This document shows, in pieces, positions 14,972-27,391 of a stretch of 64,000 bases of DNA; the first letter of the stretch is position 1, and each line of letters begins with the position of its first letter. A program made the translations under genes and the position numbers. Below the pieces are notes generated by a model, which did no database searches, was not told the DNA's origin, and saw only the letters and a list, made by a program, of their open reading frames with translations. Origin of the DNA: Hippophae tibetana (Eukaryota; Streptophyta; Magnoliopsida; Rosales; Elaeagnaceae); the NCBI GenBank assembly GCA_037013495.1, contig CM072809.1:682001-746000 (forward strand). The letters are read 5' to 3'.

Positions 14972-17491
14972 GAAGGAAGCTGTCACATTCACACAGTTTG
15001 GCTTAAAGTTGACAGGTAAATTCATTGACTCCTCTTTATAGGGAAAGGAAAATTTGATATTAGTTCCATTAGATGCCTAAATTTGAATATCCTATCAGAA
15101 AATTGATTTAGATTCCCAAACTTGGTAGTGGAGTTGTTGAAAACTTAGAACCGAATTAGTCTAATTCTGTAACTTGTATGCATCTGGGTCATGTAATTCA
15201 TTTTCCTGGAATTTTTTGCAAGTTTACTGGGGTTTCTGACTGGTTTTTCGTTCCACTTTTTTTGAATTGTCTAGACATGTAGGATCCTGTTTTTTGGTGA
15301 TACCGCTGATACGTTCTTTGTGGATACTGTCTTTTGAGTGCCTTCTGTCCTTGAGGTTATCTGTCTGACTAATTTACTCCTACAGCTATTATTGATCTCC
15401 AGTGTCTTGATGGGAGCATACGTCCGTCCAAAAGTCAAATGCTGACTGGTTATGGGGATATTAGCTTGTTATGAGTTGCAACAAGTTGTGCTTTTGTCGA
15501 AATTTTTGGCTTTTTATTTTAATTTGGATGCCTTTGTGTTAAATACTTGAGCGTAATGGAAAGAAAAAGGTGTCAATTTCACAAAAGTATCTTCTTATTT
15601 ATCTTTTAATTTCTTTGATTGGAGTGTTTTTGATATTTGTATAACTCATGTACGTTCATGCCTAACTAAAGGTATAAATTGAAACGAGATGTTAATGAAA
15701 TTTATCTTACAATTAATTAATTTTTAAAACTTATTTCATTTTGTCTCATTTTTATTTCTAATGATATTAAATGATAATGAAATGGTACTAATTGAAATAT
15801 CTCATTTATCTTTAATGGGATTAAATAAGATAATTAAGAATACAAAAATAATAGAAAATATGATACATTATTTTTTATAATGTAAGTTTAATAAAAAAAA
15901 TGATAAACATATGTTTAAAGTTAGTCTTATTAAAGATACAATTTAAATAAGGTGCGGGTAATAAAATCACTTAGGTGGAATAGGCTTTTGGCCATTGATT
16001 AGATTTCATTATAACATAAAGAGTCAGTTAAATTTTTTACATGTAAGTAATATTGAGTAGTATAGTCACATGCATGCTTTAATAAGCTCAGAAGCTGTTT
16101 TCTTGCTATGCTAACATGCCACAATTTGTTTGATCATAAGTACTCGAGACATTTTCATAATGGTATGGCAACCTGTCAAGCTTAAACCCTTGCTCTCCAT
16201 TTGTCTATATCCTTGAATTCAAAAGCAAAGTAGTTTTCCCTAACTTGCAGCTCTGAAACTACAATCCTTAGCCTTAAAACTCTCATTAACTTTGCAACTA
16301 TTTATTCTCTCCTTCCTCCTTCATTGGATTAAGCAGTGCCGGCCATTTCCTTTGAAATCCATCAGGCTTATCTCCAATTTGATATTATCTCTCTCTTGTT
16401 CCTTAGAAAATGCATAGGTTGTCAAGCATATCTCGAGCCACCGAGGAGTTTTTAACGAGATTTTCACAAACTCTTGTTTGCCCTCTGCCTCATTCGGCCG
16501 CAGTTTCCTGGGAATTGCCATTCACTAGGAGAAAACGTTAATCTAATTCCCCTTGTTTTATTTTTTCTGTGGTTTTTTCTTTGGATATTTTCTCATCCAT
16601 TACCAAGTAGAATGGTTTAATAATAATGTACATAGTCTTCTGCTATGTTTTCTTCCCTTCTGGTTTATTCTATACTACTATAATTTTAGATAACCTATTG
16701 TTGCCTTGTGGATTGTAATGTGTTTGTTTATTTAAAAAAAAGTGTACTCCATCGGTTGCTTATCAAATTACAATGCAACTTTAGTTTAGAACGTCTGATG
16801 GAGGGAGCTTTTTGTGTTTCACGTATTTAATTTTCTCCCCCATAAAAAAGTTTATGCTTTTTACCAGTAGATTTTATTTTATTTTTGCACTTTAAACAAA
16901 CTCTTGTTGCGCAAGAAAAGAGTACAGATAATATCAAACAGTTTACAGTTTACTCATTTTTCTTTTTAGAAATTATCATTGTTATTTGAACCTATGATTT
17001 TAAATGTGACATTACAATTAATTTAATGTGACAGCATAAGGAAGGCTTCGAAAAAGTATTGGTAATTTTAGAATATCTTTATTATAGTTTTTGTATTCTT
17101 CTTTATCCTATTTTTAAATGGAGCGTATTAAATATTTTTATTAGGTTATTAGTATTCATTTTGATCAATTTAAATAATTAACGATACTTTTGAGATATTA
17201 AATTTTATGAAATTATTGTAGGATTTGACTAATATAGGTATTAATAATTTAAATAGAGTTATTTGGAGAATGTGAATAAAAAAAATACCAAAATAAGAAT
17301 AAGAGTATTTCAAAGTAACAACCTGCGTGTTAAAGGAAAACCATTAACCAGACGGTAAAATGACTTTCTAGTTTCTTCAGTCAAATAAGTCTAGGCCCCG
17401 GGTCTTTAATCTTGCAAAGTTGCAAGGTTGCAACTAACCTAATGATATATTGTGTCCTGATTATTCGATTGAAACTTATAAGATTTTATGT
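14972..17491. other. PRMT10 3' flank and intergenic DNA
   Basis: The stretch to about 15530 is of mixed composition and probably holds PRMT10 3'UTR sequence, with a GT-AG pair at 15016/15385 that could bound a 3'UTR intron. From 15690 to 15960 the DNA is AT-rich with a loose inverted repeat. A small frame at 16321-16521 is listed separately. Nothing else is recognised. Confidence 0.5.
16321..16521 (-). CDS. Small hypothetical frame or gene fragment, 66 residues
   Basis: An ATG-started frame of 66 codons lies on the minus strand in a patch of balanced base composition, unlike the AT-rich flanks. The product is basic and hydrophilic, starts MAIPRKLRPNEAEG and contains no membrane segment. I do not recognise the family. 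It could be a short gene, one exon of a degraded gene, or chance. No neighbouring exon with consistent splice sites was found. Confidence 0.22.
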   Translation of the reverse strand: MAIPRKLRPNEAEGKQEFVKISLKTPRWLEICLTTYAFSKEQERDNIKLEISLMDFKGNGRHCLIQ

Positions 17492-17500
17492 GGATAAATT
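17492..17500. repeat. Left target-site duplication of the Mutator-like element
   Basis: GGATAAATT sits immediately before the element start GGGAAAACTT. The identical nine bases follow the other element end at 18540-18548. A 9-bp duplication is characteristic of Mutator superfamily insertions. Confidence 0.8.
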
Positions 17501-18539
17501 GGGAAAACTTCACTAATATTCACGCATCTTCACTAATATCTTCAAGTTTTTAAAAATGTGGCATAATATCCTCAGTTTTTATTTAATCTTCAAACGTAGC
17601 CTCATGTCTAACCACACTTATCCCATCTGTTGGACAAAATTATTTTAAATAAAAACTAACCAGATAATTAATATATAGTGATTGTATTAGTTGTTACAAA
17701 TTATTATACAATTTTTTACACTTTCATAAATATCACTCAAATAAATCTTAGTGATTGAGATATGAGTGTAAAAATTTGCATAAAAATATTTATGTTAGTA
17801 TTTTTCTCATCTCTTCTAATTCTTTAGCACAAAACTAAGAAAACTCCAAATTAAAACTCATATCAATCAAATATTAAGAAACCAATTTCATTGAATCAAT
17901 ATGATGAAGAAACAAATATGATACTTAAATCTATTGGAAATATTCAATAATATTTTTAGACCTTAAGCTAATAACAATCTCCTTATCTGAAACACGCACA
18001 CCAGAGCCATCTTTCAAACTGTCATGCTGCAGAAATCCTTGATCTTCTTCTCTTTCTAACCACTCTGGGTTTTCCTTCATCAACTCATTCACCATACCTT
18101 CTAGTATAGCCTAATACAGAAATCCAAACAATAAATGTAAATGGTTAAAAAAAAAATTGCAATGAAAAACTTTAATTGATAAACCTGCTGTTGAGTCCGG
18201 AACAATATGTTTTGAATAATAAAGCAAGGGATTATAAAAAGAAAAAAAATGAAAAGAAAAAGGAGGAGGGATGTGAGTTGAGATGTCTGAGCAAGAAGAG
18301 TACGGATGGAGTATGGAGATGATGGTGAAGAATACAATTGGGTTTACCTTTTTTGATTTTTTTAAATATTAAAATATTTTTTATTTCATTAATTTTTTAA
18401 CATTTTTATTAAAATTTTAAATTTTATTTTAAAATAAAAATCAAATTATCCTTTTACTATTCAAAATAACTGTTTTTTTTTTAATATCGTTAAATTTGAG
18501 AGGAAAGCGAAGCTTTAAGGGCATTGTTAAAGTTTTCCC
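17501..18539. mobile_element. Non-autonomous Mutator-like element, Pack-MULE-like
   Basis: The element is 1039 bp and is flanked by perfect 9-bp duplications (GGATAAATT). Its ends are inverted: GGGAAAACTT at the left and AAGTTTTCCC at the right match for ten bases, then continue with weaker similarity for about ten more. A 9-bp target duplication with G-rich termini fits the Mutator superfamily. No transposase is encoded. The interior on the minus strand carries two coding-like exons separated by a 74-nt GT-AG intron, which suggests a captured host gene fragment. The perfect duplications suggest the insertion is not ancient. Confidence 0.75.
17931..18334 (-). pseudogene. Captured two-exon gene fragment inside the Mutator-like element
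   Basis: On the minus strand an open stretch ends at 18185 with CAG before a GT donor. A 74-nt T-rich intron (18111-18184, ending TATTAG) follows, then an exon at 18110-17931 reading from AILEGMVNELMKENPEW to a TAG stop (59 residues). Both exons are in phase 0 across the junction. The second exon is acidic and hydrophilic, with normal coding composition. The upstream exon has no ATG and runs into T-rich, hydrophobic sequence, so a complete gene is unlikely. I do not recognise the parent gene. Confidence 0.4.
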
Positions 18540-18548
18540 GGATAAATT
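18540..18548. repeat. Right target-site duplication of the Mutator-like element
   Basis: GGATAAATT directly follows the right terminus AGTTTTCCC and is identical to 17492-17500. Confidence 0.8.
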
Positions 18549-18791
18549 CTAGGTACATCTAACAAAACCTACAAGTACATCCGGATCCAGCTTACGTGGT
18601 TTGATGGATGTTATCACCATTGGGGCATTTACCTTATGTATCCAAAATTTGCCTTCTACGATTCCATCCAAGCGAGGACAAATGGTTGGGTTTTCAAGGA
18701 TAATTAGGCCCTTTTGTTTTTTGCAACCAATCTTAGAAAAATTAAAGGAAAAAAATTGGAAAATGTTTAAACAATAAGTGAATGCTCTCAT
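18549..18791 (-). pseudogene. Unrecognised coding-like fragment beside the Mutator-like element
   Basis: A minus-strand frame starting at an ATG at 18791 runs about 80 codons to a stop near the element's right flank. The first part is low in complexity, but the last 50 residues or so (from about GLIILENPTICPRLDG to LVGFVRCT) have balanced composition and look protein-like. I do not recognise a family, and no splice partner is visible. It may be a degraded gene piece or chance. Confidence 0.2.
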
Positions 18792-19128
18792 CAATGATAA
18801 AAAGAGGTTTAAGTATAAGTAATATTTATGAATAATTCATAAAAATGTAATCGTATATTTAGAAAATCTTACAAACTCTTCTTTAAGCTAAGAATAAGAT
18901 TGTACAATTCATAAAACATGAGTGCCTTGTTACATGGTAAAAAAATAAATTTTAATAATAATAATAATAAATAAATAATTATATTAGGTCTCAATAAAGA
19001 GGCTTCCATAAGTAATACATTTAGATTTCAACAGTAAGTGGCAATGATTCATGATAATGAAAAATATCAAATTTAATGAAAATTTCTAGAAATCAATAAA
19101 TATAAGATATGACTTAGTAATTTCATTA

Positions 19129-19655
19129 AGGTAGCGTTTTGTTCGTAGAATGGAATCGGAATAGAAAGGAAATAATGTTGTTTAATTTGATCACTAGAAT
19201 CAAGCTCAGAATCAAGATTATAGTATTTTGTTTGCCATTGAAATGAAATGAAAAAACTATAAATTACCTTAATATCCCTACATTCAGTAAAATCAAATAA
19301 TATCACTTAATTACTATTTTTTCGTGAGATAAAATAATTATTGAAATTATTATTTTTCTAAATAATTATTACTTAATTAAAAAATATATATTATTAAAAT
19401 TATTATTTTTCTAAATAGCGTTTATGATTTTGAGGGTTGAGATTTGGGATTTAGGATTTATGGTTAAAATTATTATTTTTTTTAAAAAGGGTTTAGTGTT
19501 TTAGATTTGAGTATTTGAGATTTGAGTTTAAGGTTATATTTGAAGTTAGTGTAAAATTTGAAAAAAAAATTTAGATATGAATGAAATGATGATTCCTAAA
19601 AGAAGTAATCGATTCTATTTCGTCCCTTTATTCTGGTCAAACAAACACACAAAAT
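19129..19655. repeat. Possible MITE with GGAATGGAAT-type ends
   Basis: The left end near GTAGCGTTTTGTTCG is followed by GAATGGAATCGGAATAG. The right end, reversed, reads GTGTTTGTTTGACC followed by AATAAAGGGACGAAATAG, giving a loose inverted-repeat arrangement of about 40 bp. Such termini occur on non-autonomous DNA transposons in plants, often of hAT type. No clean target-site duplication is visible, so boundaries and family are uncertain. Confidence 0.28.
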
Positions 19656-22600
19656 TAAAGTAATAAATTCCTTTCTATTCCCTAAGTATAAAAGTTTGAA
19701 AGGTTCTCTCTGGTCCATTAACAAGTATTGGTTTTGAACGGGTATAAAGCATTTAAAAGCTATTATTTAAAAAAGAAATATGTAAAATTGTTAATTTAAC
19801 TTAAAATTAATTATTGCTGTTAATAATAATTAATAATGACAGTTATGTAAGTTAGCATATTCCTAAAAATTCCTAGATTCAATCTCATCTCAAGGTAGTT
19901 AGTTATCAACAATAATTTTATCAAAAACGATCATATTAACTATAACCTGTTATTGAAAAGGGTGCGATTTGTATTGAATAGTAACAAAGAATTATGAATG
20001 ATTATTAAATATTAAAGATGTATATAATAAATAATAATGAGTAATTATGAATAGTTAATAATATTAAATAATAAATAATACTAAAATTTTAATAATTATT
20101 ATTAATTGATGCTGACTCAGCTTCTAAGCAACTACTCTATCTCTTTCTTTAGTCGCTGCAAAGCCTATTATCAGTTGCAATATATCGACATCTGTGGGTT
20201 TCGTGGATTATTTAAGGCCATTCCTAAGCTAAAACTTGTGAGATTGTTTTTCTTGGTCGTGTATAATTACTGTAGCTTCTTTTGGTGGCTGACACTTTTT
20301 TTTTCTTTCCGTGTATTAATCTACTTTCAAGAAGAAGAAGAACCATAATTATCCTTCACAATAAACGAGAAAAAAAATTATTGAATTTATTGTTGGTTAT
20401 TTATTTTCGTTATCTTTTAATTAAGTCTCCAAAATCTTGATGCCACGTAATTATATTATATAATATCTTTTTTAGATTTAATTATAAATAGTTATCCTTA
20501 TTTATTTCCAATATTTTAATGATACATACGTTCTGTAAATACGTTTAAGGATATAATGAAATATTTTATTATTTGTAATATACATTCACGAAAAAGACAC
20601 ATTAACACTTTTAATTTTGAATAACATTTAAGACATTTAAGATATTTAATATTTTAAATTTAAATTTTATTTATAAAAAATATAATAGTGGGAGATAAGA
20701 TGATTAGATAACAATCACTTTATTTATTCTTCTCCAACTTGGCTTAAGAGAAGGTTTGAATTAAAAGGAAATAAATTAGCATTAAGGTTTTTTTTAATAT
20801 TATTATTGGAAATATTAAATTACTTCTTTTTATATATCAAGCTATTGCTTAGTAATAACTAACTTGGTATGTAACAATTGCACTATATAATTAAATCTAC
20901 ATTTTTTAATCAATTATTATATATTAAATAACAGAATATTTGTGAGTTTTAATATCTAGATTTATTATTTAAAAAAAGAAAAAGAAAAAGAATTAAATTA
21001 CAGATATTTTGAAACATTTAAGTCTGTAGCCATTAAAACTACAGTTAATCATATGAAACACATCTCAAGGTTTTTACAATTATGCTGTACAATTCAACCT
21101 AACATATAAGGTGGTTATATCATTTTATTTAATATTTTTAATAGATTTATGTTTTACATCTTATTTATATTATAATCCTATGTGTATCATTTTAAACATA
21201 ACATTTTATCATTTTTTATATTTTAAACTCACCTTATAAATAATTATATTTTATATTTTTATTTATCATATTTACATCTATTTAAAACAAATAGAATATT
21301 GTAATTAGTATAAGTAACACCTCATTCTATCAAAAATTAAATAGAATAAAAATTTTAAAAGAGAGAAAAATAAAGAAAATGTAGAAGTTGTCATCCTAAT
21401 GTATTTATTTAGAAAGCAAAACAAACCCAACAACCAAAAAAGTGACAAAAACAATGTGGTTACGACAGCTTTCAAAGTGAATCAAGTGTGTCATTTTGCT
21501 TCCAAGCAACATATGATGGACATCAAAAGCAAGAAGGATGGGTTATTAAATTGACATATTAACTTATTAGCGAAAAAAAATGATATATTAGCTATCATAA
21601 AAGAAGAAAACTATCGCCTATAAAGATATTATATGCACTAATTCATAATATTCTCCATATATTTACGATATTTCCAATTATATAAAGATCATTTACATTA
21701 ATAACTTTTAAATATATAATTTTCATATAAATTTTTATTAATAGCGATAATATTTTTAATATTTTTGAAATTATCTAAAATTAATTTATAAATATTTATT
21801 CAAGTTTTGATAAATTAATCATTGATTATATTTGAGGTAGTAATGGATTTAATCATTAAATTTAGAAGAATATGGATTAGTAATTAATAATATAAAATTT
21901 ATATAAAGAACCATAAATTAAAATTAGGGTTAAAAATTGAAAATTAAATTATTTGACTAAAGAATTATCAAAAATGAGGTTTTTTTTAGCAATTCTATTG
22001 GGCTTAATTAAAAAATAATGAGTTTAAAATAAAATTGAGAAAAAATATTGTATGTTAAATGTAATCTAAATTTCATAAAATTTTACATATAAAATTATAT
22101 TTTTTAATTAATTAATTACATAATCTCACATGCTCGTGGTAGACCCGCCTCTGATTTGAGGAAACGTATTCAAAGGATTAACACATTTGAGGAAACGTAT
22201 TCAAAGGATAAACACTTATTACATGCATGTATATAATATAATGCATGTTTCCATGCTAGCTAGCTACGTTTATTAAAATGTAATACAACTTTAAAATTCT
22301 TCTGCAAAACAAAGTTAACTTGGCTTGTCTTACTAAATTTTCCAACCTGCAAACCGCTAACTCACGGCTCTCAAATAAGGGACACTCGCATATTATATAC
22401 ACATATAAAGGAAAAATGCATTTATGAGAGGGAAAAGAAGAAGAAGAAGAACCTATAAAGAAATATAAAATATTTTTTTATTTGTTTCAGTATGTTTAAC
22501 TTAGTTTAATTTATTTGGTTTGAAAAAGAAAATTAAATATAACGCATATTATAAAAACAATTTAGAAAGATAAAAACACCTTGATATATATAGAAACTTA

Positions 22601-25600
22601 CACTACCCACCTAATTAATGGGCAGGACATATATAATATGTTTTACGGCTGCAAATGACTTATTTTGGTAATTAAGTTGGGGAAGAATCATATATTACTA
22701 TTTTTTTTCCCTTTGTCCCCCCTCTCTTTTTATGTTCTTTTTTTTTATACAGTGTTATGAACATATGATGGAACAAAATTAACTATTGATATTAACAAAT
22801 GATATATAAATATAAGATTTTCTAAACATATTAACACGTATCAATCATTAGTTTGATACTGAGGGAGAAGGCAATTAGTCAAATTGGTACCCATAAATTA
22901 GAGAGTTTGATGCATATAACAAGTAATTAACACGTAGTAAAATATTTTTCTTAATTTTTTTGAAAAGTTGGAAAAAGTAAAACACTATTACAAATCTAAA
23001 CATATATACTGGCACTGATATATAAGATTTTCTCCATAAATTATTAATCTACCATCTAAATTGAGATTTTTTTTAATAGAATGTTACGTACAAGCTTTTT
23101 ATATAATTATGTGCTTCAAACCTATAACTTAAAGGATAATTAGTAATCTTATCATCAAATTATTAAGTACATTAGATATAATTAAATAATTTGACCATCC
23201 TCTTAAATTTAGAAATCTAATCTGATTCGTTTAATTTGAATAAAATTGAATTAAATTTTTTTATAGTTCAATCAGATCATATTTAGATAAGATATTAATT
23301 GAAAAATTTATAATCTTTTATAATCCGATCTTGACTGAATTACTATTAAAATTATAAATAAATACATGTTTTATTTTATAATATGATATATTTATATATT
23401 ATAATTACATTAAATTATTATTTTAGTTTAAAAATAAATATTAATGTTAAATCTCTTTAATAATATAATAATAACCTAAGCATAATTTTTATTATTTTAA
23501 TTTTCTTAAGTGTGACTATAAATAATAAATTGTAGAGATACATCAATTTAAAATTTAAATGATATGTATATCGTATTATATATATAATAATAATAATTCA
23601 TAAATAAATTTTAACATCAATTAAACCTTTTTCGATTTGAATAAATTTCAATATGTTCGAATTAGAATTAATTGCATCATCATAATGAATTCATATTGAA
23701 AATCTTTAAATTTGTTTCAAATTGAGTCAAATTCAGATTGATAAAAAATAAATAATTTCAATATGTTCATTATCGTTAAAGTAAACGAATAATTGCAGAG
23801 TTAGTTGCATTTTCTACTAACTATACTATGATCTTTAAAGCTTTTGCCCAAAATGATTCTAGTAAGGAAGAACGAGTAATCATACTTCTTGCCATATCTT
23901 TTAAGAGTTCTATTTGGTTGCTTTGTAACACATTTGATCATAGGTTTGCCTAGTATAGTGTATTGCGGAATAATTCCATACTCATTGAAGAAAATGATGT
24001 ACTTTTTTTATATGAATAAAGAATCAAATGTTTTACCTTGTATATAATCAAATCACTTAAAAAAATGAATAATATCAAAACCATAATATATCAAACAAGA
24101 TTAAGATATAGATCCTAAATATAGAAATATAGAAATCTAAGGAATTTCACACAAAAGATAAATATTCTATTCAAACACCGTACGAATAAAATATTCACAA
24201 ATCCTAATAATCTAACATGATAACAACTCTGATGCTACTTGTTTGATTTAAATCATCTTGAAAATCATAAACATATTCTAGAACAAAATATAAAAATCTT
24301 AGGATATACATCATACTAGATTATTAAGGATTTGTGGATTTGAGTTAGATACTTATATTCATTGAGAAAAATCACGTACTGTTATGAAAATGCTACGATA
24401 ATCGATCACAAACTTGAAGATGTTTTATCATCTTTTTCAATAAAATAATCTTAGTTTCTTAATGGGATGGTAATTTCTCTTCTAGATGAAAGAAAAAAAA
24501 ATTATCTTATTATTTGATGTATTGTGGATTATAATCAAAATAATTTTTACATATTATTAAATTAAGACTTCTTAATTCCCTGATTAAAGTAAAATAAGTG
24601 ATTAGTAAATTAGTACATATCAATTTAAACAATCGAGTTACTTAATAAAATTAGATCACTTAATTTTAATCCATTAAATTAAATAGTTGATATAATTAAA
24701 GGAAGAAAAAGATATACCATCTAATTTGTGATTTTTTTAACATTTATATATAAAGAGTAGCTTAAGAAGAAGAAAAAAAAGGAAGTAGTACTACTCTATC
24801 TACTAAATATTCTGCTCTTTTTACGTTCAGACTTTGGTGTCGTTAGGAAAGAACTAAAACTTTGGTCTAAATACAAATTCAAACTTGAAGCGCAGCCATA
24901 CAAATGAACTATTCAGATATATACTATTGATGGATGGTAGTTGCAAAGTCCAAAAGGACATTGATTTTCTTATACAAGGTTTTTTTTGTGTTTGTTTGTG
25001 AAGGGACGTACGTTTTTTGTCTACAATATTTTACATATAATTTATTCGTTTACATACATTATTAAAATACGATAAAATGTATTTCTTTTGAACAACATAA
25101 GGAGAGATACATATTGAATAGCTAGAAGTATTTAATGTTAAACTATGGATAGAGCCATAATTGAAAATAGTCATCATTATAGCTAGAATCTAAGTTAAAA
25201 TTTATGATATGTTTAGCAGCCATATACATTACATTCAAAATAAGACTATCTAAGATGACTTTGACTCAATTGGGCTTTTTAGGATTTTTTTTAAATACTT
25301 GTTCATTAATTTCGGAGTACTTCCTCTTAAATTATCTAAAAAATTATAGCTTCCCACAAAAACAGAGTTTAATTTCTCTCAATTCGGCCTTTTCTCTCTC
25401 AATACAAACTTTTGTTTAACTTATAAATCTAAATTTGAATACACATTACTCATTATTTATTTTAAGGTAGTGAGAAATAAAATTATAAATTCAAAATAAT
25501 ACATGACATTGTATTTATCACCAAAGATGTGAACAGTTTAAAAATAATTCGTCATAACTAGAATGCAAATTAATATACTAATTACGGTAAAATTTAGATC

Positions 25601-26500
25601 GCTGTCTCACTATATATATATTTTGATAAGTGCTATAATTAAAATTATAATAAGATAAGATATTTTTTTTCAGTTTTTAGATTTATCACCAAAGAAAAGA
25701 AATATCATATTTTAAAGAAAAGTATACATAACTTCATAGATATATACTAAGGTAATAGTATAACCAGTAGATAAGAGAAAAAAAAAATTATTTATACCTT
25801 ACGTAATATTAAAGATATATGTGGATCGTATACATTAAACAATTACTCAATGGGTAGATAGTTTAAATTTTTCTCCTTACGATGATAGATTTAGAAGTAT
25901 TTCACTTGAATATATATATTTCCAACTATATATATATATGAGTCTATTTAGTATTTATTTATTTTTTCTTTAAGAGAATTAATATTTTTTCGATTTAGTC
26001 TATTCAGTAAAAATTAATTTTGTATATAATAATTTTTTTCAAATGGATTTAAATTCTAACAAAATGCAATAACTTATAAATTTCTAAAACAATATATATA
26101 TTCTTGTTTTCCTGATTAAATTAAGATATTTTTTAATATTATGAAAAAAATTAAATTATTTTTTTATAAATTTATTTATTTATAATTATAATAAAACAAA
26201 AATATTTTTACGAACATTTTATTAATAAAAAAAAAACAATGTACCAAAGTGTCATAATTTTGGATATATATTTTTGGGACTCCAGAGAACTTTTAGCAAA
26301 AGACGGAAACAGTTAATTACCACCTCAACAAGCTATTCTTGGGCAGTTTGGCAACGTCGCATACAAACCATACCAATCTACCTTATTCCTTTTTTTTTTT
26401 TTATTAATATTAAGATCATTTTTTTCGTTCCTTTTTAGAAAATTATTTCTTAAAAGAAATTAAAAAAATAAAAGAAAATAAGCTTTTTAATTTGAACAAA
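19656..26500. other. AT-rich intergenic region, no confident gene
   Basis: The region is almost entirely AT-rich, with many short homopolymer and TA tracts. Short frames near 20107-20348 and 25204-25419 are low in complexity and lack splice context. A 31-bp tandem duplication at 22155-22215 is listed separately. At 26450-26500 the composition shifts towards the 5' end of the next gene. Confidence 0.6.
22155..22215. repeat. 31-bp tandem duplication
   Basis: A unit beginning TTTGAGGAAACGTATTC occurs at 22155 and again at 22186, differing near the 3' end (GGATTAACAC against GGATAAACAC). It is a local duplication with no evident coding or transposon context. Confidence 0.8.
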
Positions 26501-27391
26501 AAAAATACCAAATAAACAACCACAAACACAACCACAACGATCACATTCACATAGCTCACAAATCAGAATCTTTGCGAGAACCAATCTTTCTGAATCGGCA
26601 ACACAAGGTCAGTGAAACTCTCTCTGTTTCTGTTTCTATTTCTTTTACCTTTGCTTCTGCATTTGGAATTTTCTTTCCAATTTTGTTTATTGACTCTATA
26701 TCCCTCTGTCTATTTCTTCATGTTTATAATCACAGTGTTTGAAGTTGATTAATTAAATGATTTATCGATTTTAAACGAAGTTTTGATTTTACTTAGGTCA
26801 ATTTCTTTGACCTTCTTGTTTGGTTACTGAGAATACGGGAGAAACACACAGAAAATTTCGGTCTTCACTAATAATTTATTTGTTTGATTATCCGATGCAA
26901 ACCTATGAGGTTGTATAGAGGAGATTGGTCTTTTAAGTTGTATTCAGTTCAATCGAGTGCAATTGTTAAGTTTTAATCGATGGTAAAATCTGATGTTGAA
27001 AGCTACGATTCTTTCATTTTCTTCAATTTTATCACCAATCAAACAAATCCATCATTTTCTGCAACCATGAATTATGATCTAATGTTTGTTGTTTTGTAGA
27101 TTTTATTCTCAGTTTTTTTATTTATTTTTCTATATATATATATATAGCAGCTATTTCCCTAGTTCGACTTTCTGCTTGTTTGTCTAAAAAACTGCATAAA
27201 ATTGGGGAGGATTTTGGGTGGGGGGGAATGGTTACTTTTCTGATAAACAAGAATTGCCCTTTCTTGCACTTTTTAATTATGATTTTTTTTTTCTTTCAGC
27301 ATTTTAGATTCTCGATTTTGTCTCTTGCATTATCTCTGTGGTTGATCAATAGATTTGTATATTGAAGAATTTGTCTGGCATATCAGCCATC

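Noticed and set aside
16745-16809. Stowaway-like MITE suggested by CTCCATCGG and GGAGGGAG ends
   Set aside because: Only 60 bp long, ends match poorly and no TA duplication is present on both sides.
18187-18334. Membrane protein in the upstream exon of the captured fragment
   Set aside because: The hydrophobic run comes from a T-rich tract with no start codon, so it is more likely intron or UTR-like sequence than a real membrane segment.
20106-20348. 80-codon plus-strand frame
   Set aside because: The translated product is phenylalanine-rich low-complexity sequence; no ATG context, splice partner or family match.
25204-25419. 71-codon plus-strand frame
   Set aside because: AT-rich and low-complexity with no recognisable domain; chance-length for this composition.
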